Origin: Cynocephalus volans | Taxonomy: Eukaryota; Chordata; Mammalia; Dermoptera; Cynocephalidae | Length of the DNA: 64,000 nucleotides | Assembly: GCF_027409185.1 (NCBI RefSeq) | Contig: NC_084461.1 | Location: 229,924,999-229,988,998 of the forward strand | Reading direction: 5' to 3' | Part shown: in pieces, positions 13,201 through 22,399 of the stretch | Numbering within the stretch: the stretch's first letter is position 1 | Layout: each line of letters opens with the position of its first letter | Translations under genes and position numbers: made by a program | Notes under the pieces: model-generated | Database searches by the model: none | Told to the model about the DNA's origin: nothing | Seen by the model: the letters and a program-made list of their open reading frames with translations, nothing else

Positions 13201-16200
13201 AGGCCACCTGCAAGGTGCTTGTGGCTACAGCTGTGGTGTCCAGCCACTTTTGTGGCAGCTGTGGCTGTGGCAGTAGCTGTAGAGGGCCACTTGAGTGGAA
13301 GTGGTGTTTTTGGTGTGCTCTCTTGCTTCTTCCTAGGTGGATGGGGCTGCCCTCAGCTCCTGCCTTAGGACCCTGGGCATGCTCTCTTGCCTGCTTCTGG
13401 GTGGCATTGTGCCGTTTCTGAGCCTACACCTCAAGGGACCTTACATGTTTCCACTCACATGAGTGGAACCCTGCAGCCACCATGTCAACAAGTCTAGGCT
13501 AGCCTACTTGGAAGATGAAAGACCATGTAAAGCAGAGTCCAGTTGTTCCCACTGAGACCGTCCTAGACTTACAGACCACCCCCATCTCCAAACATATGAG
13601 AGAGCCTGGACAGGATCAGCAATGCTGCTTATTCAAACCTTAGGAGAATGAATGAGCCCAGCCAAGACCAGAAGACATGCCCAGCTGACCTGTAGACTCA
13701 GAAAATAATAAATACTTACTGTTTTGGGTTACCAGAGTTGGGGGTGGTTTGTTATGCAGCTATGGCTAATGGATATAATCACAAGGACCAAGACTGTGGG
13801 TCTGAGGGTCCTCTGATTAGTTCACTGGCCAGGATGGGCTACTAGCCCTCTCCACCTCTCCTTTCCAGGGTCTAGTGTTCTGGTTCTTCACGTTCACCCT
13901 GGTACCATTGTTGCTGAGGCCCTCCAGTTATCACACTTGTGGTCTTCAATGGATAATCTTTGTCCCTGCAGTCCGAGCCCCTTCCCAAAAGCAGAGAAAA
14001 CCCCATGGTGGGAGAATCTCTCTGTGCCCTTTCCACTCTGAGTCTCCCACTGTGGGTTGAGGAATTTTGCTGCTCTCCAGGGGCCTTCCCATATGACCTC
14101 CCCAGTCTTCACCAGGAGCTTCCTTGCTGACAGCCTCAGGACACAAGAAGGCAGCCTGCAGAGACACTGGGATCACTGACCCTCCTGGTGGGTGGGATCT
14201 AAACGGCCATCAGTCTGACCTCAGCTTAAGCCTGAGCAGCCCCCAGGCTTGGGGTTAGTGCCTGATGCTCCTCAAGAGCCAACAGGGTCAGCAGATCGAA
14301 TGTTCTTTAAAAAAATTGCTGCTATGACAATGCCGCTATATAGATTGCTATAAACTTTCTAGAGAAAGCCTTTTTTTTTTTAGTAAATTGGTAAATTCTG
14401 AAGATTGACCATTCGGCATGTTAATTTTCAAAGATGGTTATGTCACATTGACCCAGTGTCCTGGACCTTCCACATCTTGTCACCCCCATTGGCCTAGCAC
14501 AGTACTTAGATATAAAGTGATGCTCACAAAAGACACTTTAGAATGAGGAGCAGTCCCTATTTGGCATGTGTGTGTTGCAGCTCAGGGACATCCTCAAGGC
14601 AGCCATGGGACAGTTTCTCTTTCTACAAACAGATGCATGGGCATGCTCCTGTGTCAGTGCAGTAGAGGGCACGAGACTGTTTCCAGGAGCCTGACACACC
14701 TGGCAATCCTGCTGTGGATTACACACATCCTGCGAACACTGATTCATCTTCTTCCATCTCCTCCCTGAATCCCAGTGTCAGCCCTGTAAGACAGTTGGTG
14801 GAACTACCAAGCCTGGGCAAGAATGCATGGGCTTTGGTTTTCAGTGTTGGAATTGCTGATCTCCTGCCCCAGGGCCCCGGCAGGGCTGGGCCTCCCTCCA
14901 AGGCAACAGCAGGGCATGTTTACAGGATACTGTGAGGCAGGCTTGATGCAAAGTGCTTTATAGTCATGACCCCATCGCTTCCTCATCAGAGCCTGGCAAG
15001 GTAGATTCTATAACCACACCCTTTTCACAGAGGAGGAGACTGAGGCTTAGCAGCACTGGTGACCTGCTTATGGGCACATACGAGGGTACTTCAGAAAGTT
15101 TGTGGAAAAATATACTTAAAAGATAACACAAATTTTTCCATGAACTTTTTAAAGTACCTCGTAGCTAGTGGGGGGGGAGCCGAGATTTCACCCCAGATGG
15201 TGCATTCCTTCAAGTCTGCCACCCTCTTGGACTTGTCTTCATATACTTGCTGCAGGAAACTTCTATGGAGGTAGTGGGAAGAGGTGGACAGAGCCTGGTT
15301 CCTGGCTCTGCCCCAGTTTCTTTTTGAGCCTCAGTTTCCCAGTCTGTACAATGGTGACAATACTTCCCAAGGCTAGTTCCAAGGATTTAAATGAGAACAC
15401 ATGGTGAGGACCCAATAAATCTGTCTGTTACACTCTTCTTGTTCTAAGCTGTTATAAATTTCTGCAATGAAATTTTAAAAATATGCACACAAAAAGAAAT
15501 CCAGTCTAGACACGGACTTAAGCTATTCTTCCAAACTATTGTGTTACTAACAAAATGGCTGCACTTGTACTATACACCGTGTGTGTGTGTCTGTGTATAG
15601 CGTGTTGTGTGTGCATGTCTCTGTGTGTTGTGAGCGTATATAGTACGTGGTGTGATGTGTGTGTCCGTGTGTGTAGTGTGTGGTGTGTGTAATGTGTCAT
15701 GTGTGTAGCGTGTAGTGTCTGTGTGCATGTGTGGGTTCACCTTGCCCTTAACTTCTCCTGCTGCTCAGAGCAAGTCCATATGTGTAGGAGGTGGGTCTGG
15801 TCACCCCACGCTCCACAGGGAGGGCCTCTGTCTCTCTCTTATTTCTGGGAACTGCTCCTCCTCCACCAGGTTCAGGCCTGCGGGGAGCAGAACTGCAGTC
15901 AGCCGGCTGCTCCCTTCCACCTTGCCTGGGCGGGTGCCACACTCAGGCTCAGCGAGGGTATGTGTGAAAACTGGTTATTTTTGTCTGGGCCCAGCTGAGT
16001 GTAGTGCCAGTTAGGGGAGGGTCTGTGAGCTTTGCTGTGGAGAAGTGGCCTGAGGCTGGAGCCAAGTAACATCTCGCTCCCTCCCCCTCATTCACACCTG
16101 AGGCCCTGGCACTGGTCATGGGCTCCCTAGGCCACAGCCCCAGAGGAGCAATCAGGGCTGGGGCCTGGGGACCCCTAGAGAGGGCATGGGGGCTGAAGAG

Positions 16201-19107
16201 AGTCGGGTTGAGTCAAGAGCCCTTGGTTGATGTCAAGCCCTGCAGCCCTCCGCCCTGGGAGCTGGGCCTGCCCCACTCTCTCACCCTCTCCTACTATAGG
16301 CAGCAGAGGTCCTGCAGTCCTATCCTCAGCTCCAGGCCAGGCAACTCCAAGGCTTCAGTGTCTGCATCCCTCCCTGGGACTGGGCCTGCCGCCTCACCGC
16401 CCAGTGCCCCCCAGGCCTTGGGAGTGGGCAGCCTTGCTCTTCTGGGCCTCATTCTGGGCACGGAACCGCACTCTGTGCCTCCAGCCTGGCTCCTGGGACT
16501 GGAACCTGGATGCTGCCTGCCTGCATCGCCAGGGGCTGCCTTACCCACGCCAAGCAGGGGCTTTCTGGACCTGTGTGCCCCGTCCAGCTGTTGGTGTCCC
16601 GCACTGCTGGCCTGTGCCTCAGTCTGCACGGCTCAGTCCGCAGGCAGCATGGGGTGTAGCTTCAGTGAACACCTCCCGATCTCCAGCTCTTCTGTCCTTG
16701 TGCTTCTTCTCGCCCACCCCAGGCCTTCACCTGGCTGCTTCCTCTGCCTGCGCTACCACCTCCACCGTCCTCAGGTGGGCTCCAGGCCTTTTTTCAGGCC
16801 TCATAAATGTCACCTCCTCTGACACTTCCCACCCACATAGGGGGTACTCCCCCACATCATTTTCTAGTTGCATCCTGCTCTGTTCCTGGAGAGAATGTGT
16901 TCAGTCCATGATGATTAACTTGTTGCCTCTGTTTGGGGATCGTCATTTCCCCAACTAGACTGTCAGCTCCATGGGGCTGAGATCACACCTGCTTGTGGCC
17001 CCCTCTGGACCAGCACCTGATGCCAACATATTTGGCTGTCCCACAGCTACCCCAGAACCTCCCCTCACAGTCTGGGCAGGATGTGGGTGCTTACTTTTCG
17101 GGGTCATCTGGTTGTAGCGAGGAACTTGGCGGCAGCAAGGCTTGGCTCTCCATAGCTTGGCAGGATGCCTTCTCCCTGAGAGTGGACACAAAGGAGCAGA
17201 AGCCTCCCTTAGCAGGCCTGGGGACACCCTGGGGTGGGTGTGTAGGATTGACTTGAGTGAGCCTCCACTCCCGAGGCCCAGGGTCTAGGCATATTTATTC
17301 AAGATCATGCAGGATAAGCCAGGCTGTGACAAGCCAGGGAAAGGGTGGGCCTGGTTGTGATTTACTTTTCAAAAACAACAAAGTCAATGCTGGGAGTTAC
17401 TGCACCCCCAGAATATGAACTCATGTTCCCGTCTGAGAAACAGTTCAGCTCCACGATTCGGGAGAGTCCCTGCCTCTGAACACAGCAATTCTCTCCTTGT
17501 CAATCTAGCCTAAAAAAAAATCCTAAATATAGAAAATATTTTATGTACACATATGCCTTTTATCACAAACTTAAAATAGTGCAAAGCTGTGGACCATTTA
17601 AATGTCTAAGCACATAAATTCATAATAGCATATTCACTTGATGGCAAGTTATACCTAAAAATATTAGTTAAATAACACCACTTTGGGAATCTGCCAGAGA
17701 TAGCCCTAACTGGATAGGAAATGTTATTTATTTATTTACTTACTTATTTTATTTTTCTCCATTTATTTATTTTTTATTATGAATATTCATAGATACAAAT
17801 TACTAGAAATTGCATTTGTACCCCGTGTCCCCACCCAATTATCCTCCAGTCTCCTCCCCCCCAACTTTGTAGCCCTAGGAATGTTCCCTCCCTCTGTAAG
17901 AGCACCGCACTACTGTGGTCTTTCTTTTGGATAGGAAACTTTAGAGGGAAAGATATTTGTCCTCATTGAATTGTCATTAGGGTGACACTGGCAAGCTCTA
18001 ACATGTCCAAAAATAGAGATCTGATGAATTGCATGCTGTAGACTGAGTTTATGAGGAATTCTAATCACTGTTTTCCTTATTATATGTGTGGCACACTTTT
18101 ACTGCAGAAATTTTAGAAGACAAATATTTGCTGTAATTTCGCTGCTCGGAGATGGCTGCTGCTGACACTCTAGTATAAATGCTTTTGGAATAATTTTAGG
18201 GATTTTGGGTGATAATAATAATACAATGATAAATTAAAAAGACACAGCATTGAAACATAGAAATACATCAATTAAATTTTTTAAATGCTGCATGCAAGAC
18301 TGAAAAGAAATAAGCAAAATGTTGAACATGACTGTTCTTTAATCATGAAACTATAAGTGTTTTTCTTTTCTTTGTATATTTGTACATCCCTAGATCTAAT
18401 AAATGTTAAAATAACCATAACCCCTAAAACAGAAAGTAGAAGTAGGCACTTTCTAGAGGCTTAAGCAAAAGAAAAATCTCAAAATACTCAGATGTCTGAA
18501 TCAAGAGCCAAACATTTATCTTTACAGAGGTGGAAAGACCATGCCCCCCACTTCTAAACATGGATAAATATCCCCCCCCACCATGCATTCCCTCATCCCT
18601 TCTGCTCGTGGGTGTTTTCTGTGCATGAAGTTCTGGCATGTTCGGACTCAGATGTCTACTAATTAATTTATTCATTCTCCCAACACTAATTTACACTGTT
18701 CCAAGCATGATACAAGGAGAGAGTGGCTCCAGAATTTCTAGATAGGTAGGACTTAGGCTCAGCAGTCTAGAGGAGAGGTAAACACACTGCTTCACTTAGC
18801 CTGTGTGTGTGTTTGGAGGAGTTGGGGCTACAGATGGAGATTGTGGGGCCTAAAATCCCCAATGCACTGTCGGGGTTGCTACTGTGGAGAGAGGTGCTGT
18901 AAAGTTTCAGGAGTGAAAGCCTGTCTTTCCAGGGCTCAGGACTGCCTGCTGGGGCCTGCCCTCCAACAGTTACTGACTGAAACATTCCCAGGCACATTCC
19001 CAGGGAATCCCTGCTCAGGAGCCAGCACCCCAGGGGGCAGCCCTACCTTCTGCAGAGAAGATGGAGCAGCAGAGAAGCAGGATGCAGAGCAGGCCAGAGA
19101 GCTTCAT
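7202..19107 (-). CDS. GPR15LG: GPR15LG (C10orf99), secreted GPR15 ligand, 3 exons
   Basis: Three exons, 19047-19107, 17095-17175 and 7202-7287, all have GT/AG splice sites and join in frame into 75 residues; human is 81. Residues 1-20 are a hydrophobic signal peptide (LLCILLLCCSIFSAE). A basic mature peptide follows, with a Cys-Cys pair at C34-C35, further cysteines at C50 and C54, and the tail WVVPGALPQV at 66-75. Family knowledge: this is a small cationic mucosal and skin peptide. It is the ligand of the chemoattractant receptor GPR15, which reads its C-terminal tail, and antimicrobial activity has been reported. Gene order next to GHITM on the same strand matches human chromosome 10. Odd point: the usual C-x-x-C pair is C-x-x-R here, while a new cysteine sits four residues before the retained one. 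Identity is firm; function here is inferred. Confidence 0.92.
8085..8335 (+). repeat. MIR
   Basis: Near full length: agactatggagccagatta, caacaagtcacttaacctctc, and a final ttattgtgaggattaatg. Confidence 0.8.
8518..10608 (-). mobile_element. MaLR (MST-like) element in GPR15LG intron 2
   Basis: The 3' LTR is at 8518-8925, a noncoding internal region at 8926-10473, and a partial 5' LTR at 10474-10608. It is closely related to the copy at 29.8-32.0 kb along its whole internal region. The 5' LTR stops at the same internal point as in that copy. Confidence 0.88.
10728..10902 (+). mobile_element. 5' part of an MLT1-type LTR
   Basis: The stretch tgtaaatatggttgcaattc through ctttggccaatgcaatgg resembles the first half of an MLT1 LTR. 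It breaks at a poly-T run at 10,901; its second half appears at 13,485. Confidence 0.65.
11080..11850 (+). mobile_element. Old L1 (L1M-type) 3' end
   Basis: Sequence such as ggaggaactgttccagttta and ggacattgtttggataatgg is typical of the 3' UTR of old L1M elements. It ends in cagaataaaaagttataaaa and an A-rich tail. A purine-rich (GAGA) tract at 11,620-11,700 lies within it. Confidence 0.75.
11870..11975 (+). mobile_element. L1 ORF2 fragment
   Basis: About 100 bases resemble the plus-sense ORF2 stretch coding for a lysine/arginine-rich KKERR...LKSEI segment. It is too short for subfamily assignment. Confidence 0.45.
11985..13470 (-). mobile_element. L1 or HAL1 ORF1 and 5' UTR fragment
   Basis: The minus strand encodes pieces of ORF1p: the coiled coil (EQAEKRISDLEDSLFEITQ, 12,635-12,856), the RNA-binding domain (NLQIQEAQRFLNRFNPKKIL, 12,330-12,512) and the C-terminal domain (LKEKNCHPRILYPERLSF, 11,987-12,256). 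Stops separate them. A G/C-rich 5' UTR lies at 13,130-13,470, and no ORF2 follows. It could be a HAL1 (half-L1) or a truncated L1. A 23-base T run at 12,645 interrupts the coiled coil. Confidence 0.8.
13485..13785 (+). mobile_element. 3' part of the same MLT1-type LTR
   Basis: It carries the typical end of an MLT1 LTR: aataataaatacttactgtt, then ggtggtttgttatgcagc. It continues the LTR begun at 10,728, so the L1 material between was inserted into it. Confidence 0.65.
14940..15075 (-). repeat. MIR
   Basis: Reverse MIR: aaagtgctttatagtcatga and cacagaggaggagactgagg. It abuts the MARNA-like element. Confidence 0.75.
15081..15161. mobile_element. MARNA-like mariner mini-element
   Basis: An 81-base palindrome. 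CGAGGGTACTTCAGAAAGTT at the left pairs with AACTTTTTAAAGTACCTCG at the right, flanked by TA on both sides. It is a short non-coding Tc1/mariner-type element. Confidence 0.8.
15290..15420 (+). repeat. MIR 3' part
   Basis: It contains agcctcagtttcccagtctgtacaa and aaggatttaaatgagaacac, the forward MIR core. Confidence 0.7.
15575..15740. repeat. TG-rich imperfect satellite
   Basis: Interrupted GTGTGT with recurrent gtagtgtg/gtggtgtg units. It lies in GPR15LG intron 2. Confidence 0.85.
16720..17045 (+). repeat. L2
   Basis: The text ccaactagactgtcagctccatggggctgag is typical of forward L2. It ends about 50 bases before GPR15LG exon 2. Confidence 0.65.
17095..17175 (-). CDS. GPR15LG: GPR15LG exon 2
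   Basis: The acceptor is CTCTCAG|GG and the donor AAAA|GTAAGC. The 81 bases encode residues 21-47, including RRHPAK and the Cys-Cys pair C34-C35. An L2 relic ends about 50 bases downstream of the donor. Confidence 0.9.
17722..17927 (-). mobile_element. Short L1 3'-UTR insertion
   Basis: 206 bases with a T-rich left end (poly-A of a minus-strand insert), flanked by perfect 11-base duplications TGGATAGGAAA at 17711-17721 and 17928-17938. It is a heavily 5'-truncated L1 copy in GPR15LG intron 1. Confidence 0.75.
19047..19107 (-). CDS. GPR15LG: GPR15LG exon 1 (signal peptide)
   Basis: The ATG at 19107 lies about 50 bases after the inferred start site and begins a 20-residue signal peptide. The donor is GAAG|GTAGGG; the exon ends one base into the codon for Gly21. 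An upstream in-frame ATG at 19362 lies before the TATA box and is not used. Confidence 0.92.
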
Positions 19108-19182
19108 GGTGAGGTGGCTGAATCTCACGTCCTGGGGAGGGAGCTGTGCTGCAGAAGTCCTCCCTAGGGGCCACCTCAGACC

Positions 19183-19188
19183 TTTATA
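19183..19188 (-). promoter_or_regulatory. TATA box of GPR15LG
   Basis: TATAAA on the minus strand, 76 bases before the ATG. It predicts a start site near 19,155 and a 5' UTR of about 50 bases. There is no CpG island, which fits a tissue-restricted gene. Confidence 0.75.
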
Positions 19189-19554
19189 GAGTGACAGAGA
19201 GGCGTTTCCCAATGGGCAGGGCACCAGAAGCCTTGGAAATCTCCTTAAAGGTAGAGAAAGCTCCTCCCAAGAGGAAAAAACCAGCTTTTGAACAAGTCTG
19301 GAGCATTTAGCGGCCTGTAACACAGAGTGCTGTAAATGCCCAACCCCAAGAGTCCTCAGCACTGCCCTCAGTGGTCAGAGCGAGAAACTTCTGTTTTGGA
19401 AGAGCCACTGCCCAGGGCTGAACATTAACTTTTAGTGTCGGTAATAATTCCATGAAATGCAAATCCTCCTGCTCCTTCCTTAGATGTGGCTGAGAGATGG
19501 ACCATAAAACTCTTTGCAAAGCCTCGGGGACAAGTCTCAAGCAACAGGTGAATT

Positions 19555-19715
19555 GTAGGGAGCACAGATTCTGTAGTCAGAAGACCTGGGTTTGAGTCCT
19601 TGTTCTGCCACTTATTAGTGATGTGACCTTGAACCTGTCATTGGATGCCGCTGAGTCTGCTTTCCATCTATGAAATGGGCACAGGGATACCCCATCTCAC
19701 TAGCCTTCATGGGGG
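19555..19715 (+). repeat. MIR
   Basis: It contains agaagacctgggtttgagtcc, cttattagtgatgtgacctt and tatgaaatgggcacaggg, a forward MIR. Confidence 0.8.
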
Positions 19716-20439
19716 CATGTACAAGAAGCCATCTGCACCAAGGTGGATGCTCACACAGCTGTGAAAGGAGGTGCGGCCACAGCTGGACTTGGATGGGCAT
19801 TTAAGATGGGAATAAAATGAAAGGACACTGCAGGTACAGGGTCAACTTGAGCAAAGGCACAAAGGAAGGGAGCATCTGACCAGGGAGTCTAAGACCAAGG
19901 GGAAAAATCTGCCCATGAGTGCAGAAGGCCCAGTCAACACCATTCACTGGACACATGTCCTAGGCTGGGCTATGTGCTTGGCCTCAGGGACGTGGAGGAC
20001 ACTGTGCCTGGCCTCAGGGAGTTTCTGTTGGTGGATGCAGCTGTGCAGACAAGAAGCTGCTACAAGTGTTCAAAGCCAGTGAGGTGGGCTGCTCAGCTGG
20101 GGGTGGGGGAGGGAGGGGAGGCTTTGCAGAGATGGGCTGAGAGTGGGTGGGTTGAGGGCCAGCAGAGGAGTTAGACCAGCTGAGGTGTGAAAAAGGGAGG
20201 TGTTGGGGTCTTTCAGCCAGGTTCAGACTGATGACAGGAGTGTTTTAGCTCCTTTTCTGTCAGGGATGGTCTCTGGTGTCCCCTTAATAATGCTCATGGG
20301 TGCCTGAGCATATGCAAGGCCCTGGTCTAAAGTGGGCTTAGGGGGTCCAGGGCCACTGGGGGTCCATGGAGATGTGGGTGGGTGCATGGGAGGAATCTCA
20401 GGATATTCCTGCACACCCTACTTAGCCTCTGCCTGGGCT

Positions 20440-20640
20440 GTGTCCACCCACCACTCCCAAACCAGCTCCTGCTCATTCTTCCAGACCCAGCTCAGGAATC
20501 TCCTCCTCTGGAAGCTTTCCCTGGCCCCTGGTACAGGCAGCATTGACATGTGCTGTAACTGTTACCTCTCAATACGCTGCTTCCCACTGGATGCAGAGTT
20601 CCAGGAGCCCAGGGGGCAAATGATGGGCAGGATCCCTGAG
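20440..20640 (+). repeat. L2
   Basis: It contains ctcaggaatctcctcctctggaagctttccctggcccc, the usual L2 run of this region. Confidence 0.6.
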
Positions 20641-21867
20641 GGTCAGGGCAGGCAGTGTGAGCCTGTTGCCCCTTTATGCCTGGCAGGGCCTCTCTTGATA
20701 GCTGGGAGTTGTGCAGGGCTCTGCAATGACTTGCACATGCTGTAAGTCCACTGTGGCACTACCCACCTGGCCCCTGGAAGCTGTCATCCGGGAGATGGCT
20801 GGGAGATAAGACTTGGGCCAGAGGAGGCAACCCCACAGAAACAGAGCTGGTGCCACATACCCAACCAAATGTCCAGAGGATGAAACGATTGAAGGGCATG
20901 AAACCCCCTTCCAGCAACAACAGTAAAAGGAAAATGGGAGGAAGGTGGTTTCCATGTTACTGAGCATGGAGTGGGGGTTGTCCCTGGCTGAAGAGACATG
21001 AATGCAGGAGCTCCCTTCTGGACTCAGCGAGTGAAGACGCCCCCATGTATCATGCATGTGTGCATATACTCAGAATCTGCATTTGTCCTTGTGATGTGAT
21101 GTGCATCTGTCCTTTGCTTTAATAAATATGCCCTTCTAACCAGTGCTAGTTCTCGGCCTTGTGGGACACATGGATAGATACCAGTATGTGGTATCTGGTT
21201 CAACTTGTCAGGATTTCCCTGGTTCCCAGCGGCCAATTCAGATAATCCCTGCTGCTGGAGCCTGGGCAATGGTTTGCTTCACTGACCCTCCTCTTCTGCG
21301 GGATATTAGAGAAGAAATTTAGATCATGTGCTCAGACAGCTCAGTGAGCAAATCAATGGCCAGGGGATATTTTGACAGCCTATATGCTTTTACACGTTAA
21401 CACTAATCCACGTGAAGAAATCAGTTGGGGCCGCTGGGCTTAAGGACTACACGTCATGCTATGTCAGTTACCTGCCCAGCCCCAGCCCCAGCCTGATCCC
21501 CTCTGCAGGCTGTGCTCTGGGTCCTGATGGCTGTTCTGAGGGGGCACTGGCCACAGCAGAGGGTGTGGGCAAAAAGATCCTGGGAGTTTACCCGGGACAA
21601 CTCCAGAGTTGGTGCCCAGGACAGACTTGGAGGAGGCCACTGTTGGAAGAAGGGTGAGGAAGGGGTTGGCACTTCTCTCGTCGAAGCAAAGGACTTCAGT
21701 GTAAGAAAATTTTAGGGAGGTGCTTTATTAGGTTTGCAAACCAGGGAAGACTACCTCTCCAAATGAGGAGAAAGTCTGCCTGCCTAAAGAAGGAGAAGAG
21801 TTTTTATAATCAAAAACAGGCAAATTTAAGCAGTAAACAGGATCCCTGTTTAAAACATAACAGGCTA

Positions 21868-21970
21868 GAGGCTGGTCAGTTGCTCAATTGGTTAGAGGAC
21901 AGCCTTATAATACCAAGGTCACAGGTTCGGAACCCAGTACTGGTCAGCTGCTAAAAAACAAACAAAAAAT
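21868..21970 (+). mobile_element. tRNA-derived SINE in retroviral LTR
   Basis: It has an A box (TTGCTCAATTGGTTAG) and a B box (GGTTCGGAACC) like tRNA-Ile, then an A-rich tail. The flanks ATAACAGG(C/T)TAG on both sides are near-identical target duplications. Confidence 0.85.
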
Positions 21971-22098
21971 ATAACAGGTTAGTCATGACTTTGCTTTTCC
22001 AGGATATCTTTGATCTACAAAACAAGATTAGTTATATTTATAGAACTGAGATAAATAGTTACATCTAGTCTAATCTAAACAATAAGTTTCTTGATGTT

Positions 22099-22190
22099 AA
22101 TAAATTTCAGTAAAAGGTTGGTTTGTTAAAAAAATAAATTCCAGTGAAAAGTTCATTTGTTAAACAATAAATTAGTAAAAGGTCAATTTT
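22099..22190. repeat. Three ~32-base tandem units in the 3' LTR
   Basis: Three imperfect copies start with aataaatt, followed by cagtaaaaggttggtttgtt and its variants. Tandem units in U3 often act as enhancers in retroviruses; here this is only positional inference. Confidence 0.75.
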
Positions 22191-22399
22191 TCAGGCCCAG
22201 TTGGAACTTTAAAGTTCCAACATGGAGTTACTTTCAATGGCATGCCAAAGCATCACCACAGATCGATTTTGAAATTAAGTTATTACTCACATCACTGGTT
22301 GCCCAGGTGCATAGTTGCTTCCTGGGGTCCATTCAGTCCCTTGTAGGAGGTTCCAGAAGGAGAGAAGTAGAGGGAGTTTGGGCTTCCCATCATCAGGGC

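Larger units (their letters stand above)
19190..21676. other. Upstream region of GPR15LG, no gene recognised
   Basis: It holds the MIR at 19,555 and the L2 at 20,440. The rest is unique-looking sequence that may hold control elements of GPR15LG; none is identifiable by eye. Confidence 0.5.
21677..22396 (-). repeat. 3' LTR of the retrovirus
   Basis: 21677-21867 matches 29771-29840 plus 31989-32115 of the other LTR closely. The copies then diverge, and this one has about 300 extra bases, including tandem repeats at 22099-22190. The outer end is set by a shared CATCATCA (near 22,396 and 32,237) next to a purine tract AAAAGGAAGAAAA on the minus strand. An alternative end is near 22,222. Confidence 0.5.

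Noticed and set aside
16118-16958. Two overlapping frames of 234 and 243 codons on the plus strand
   Set aside because: Pro/Ser/Leu-rich compositions from G/C-rich sequence overlapping an L2 relic, both frames open at once, no conserved motif; judged chance.
19015-19362. 115-codon frame extending GPR15LG upstream
   Set aside because: The extension lies before the TATA box; only the part from 19107 is the real exon, and it continues past the splice donor.
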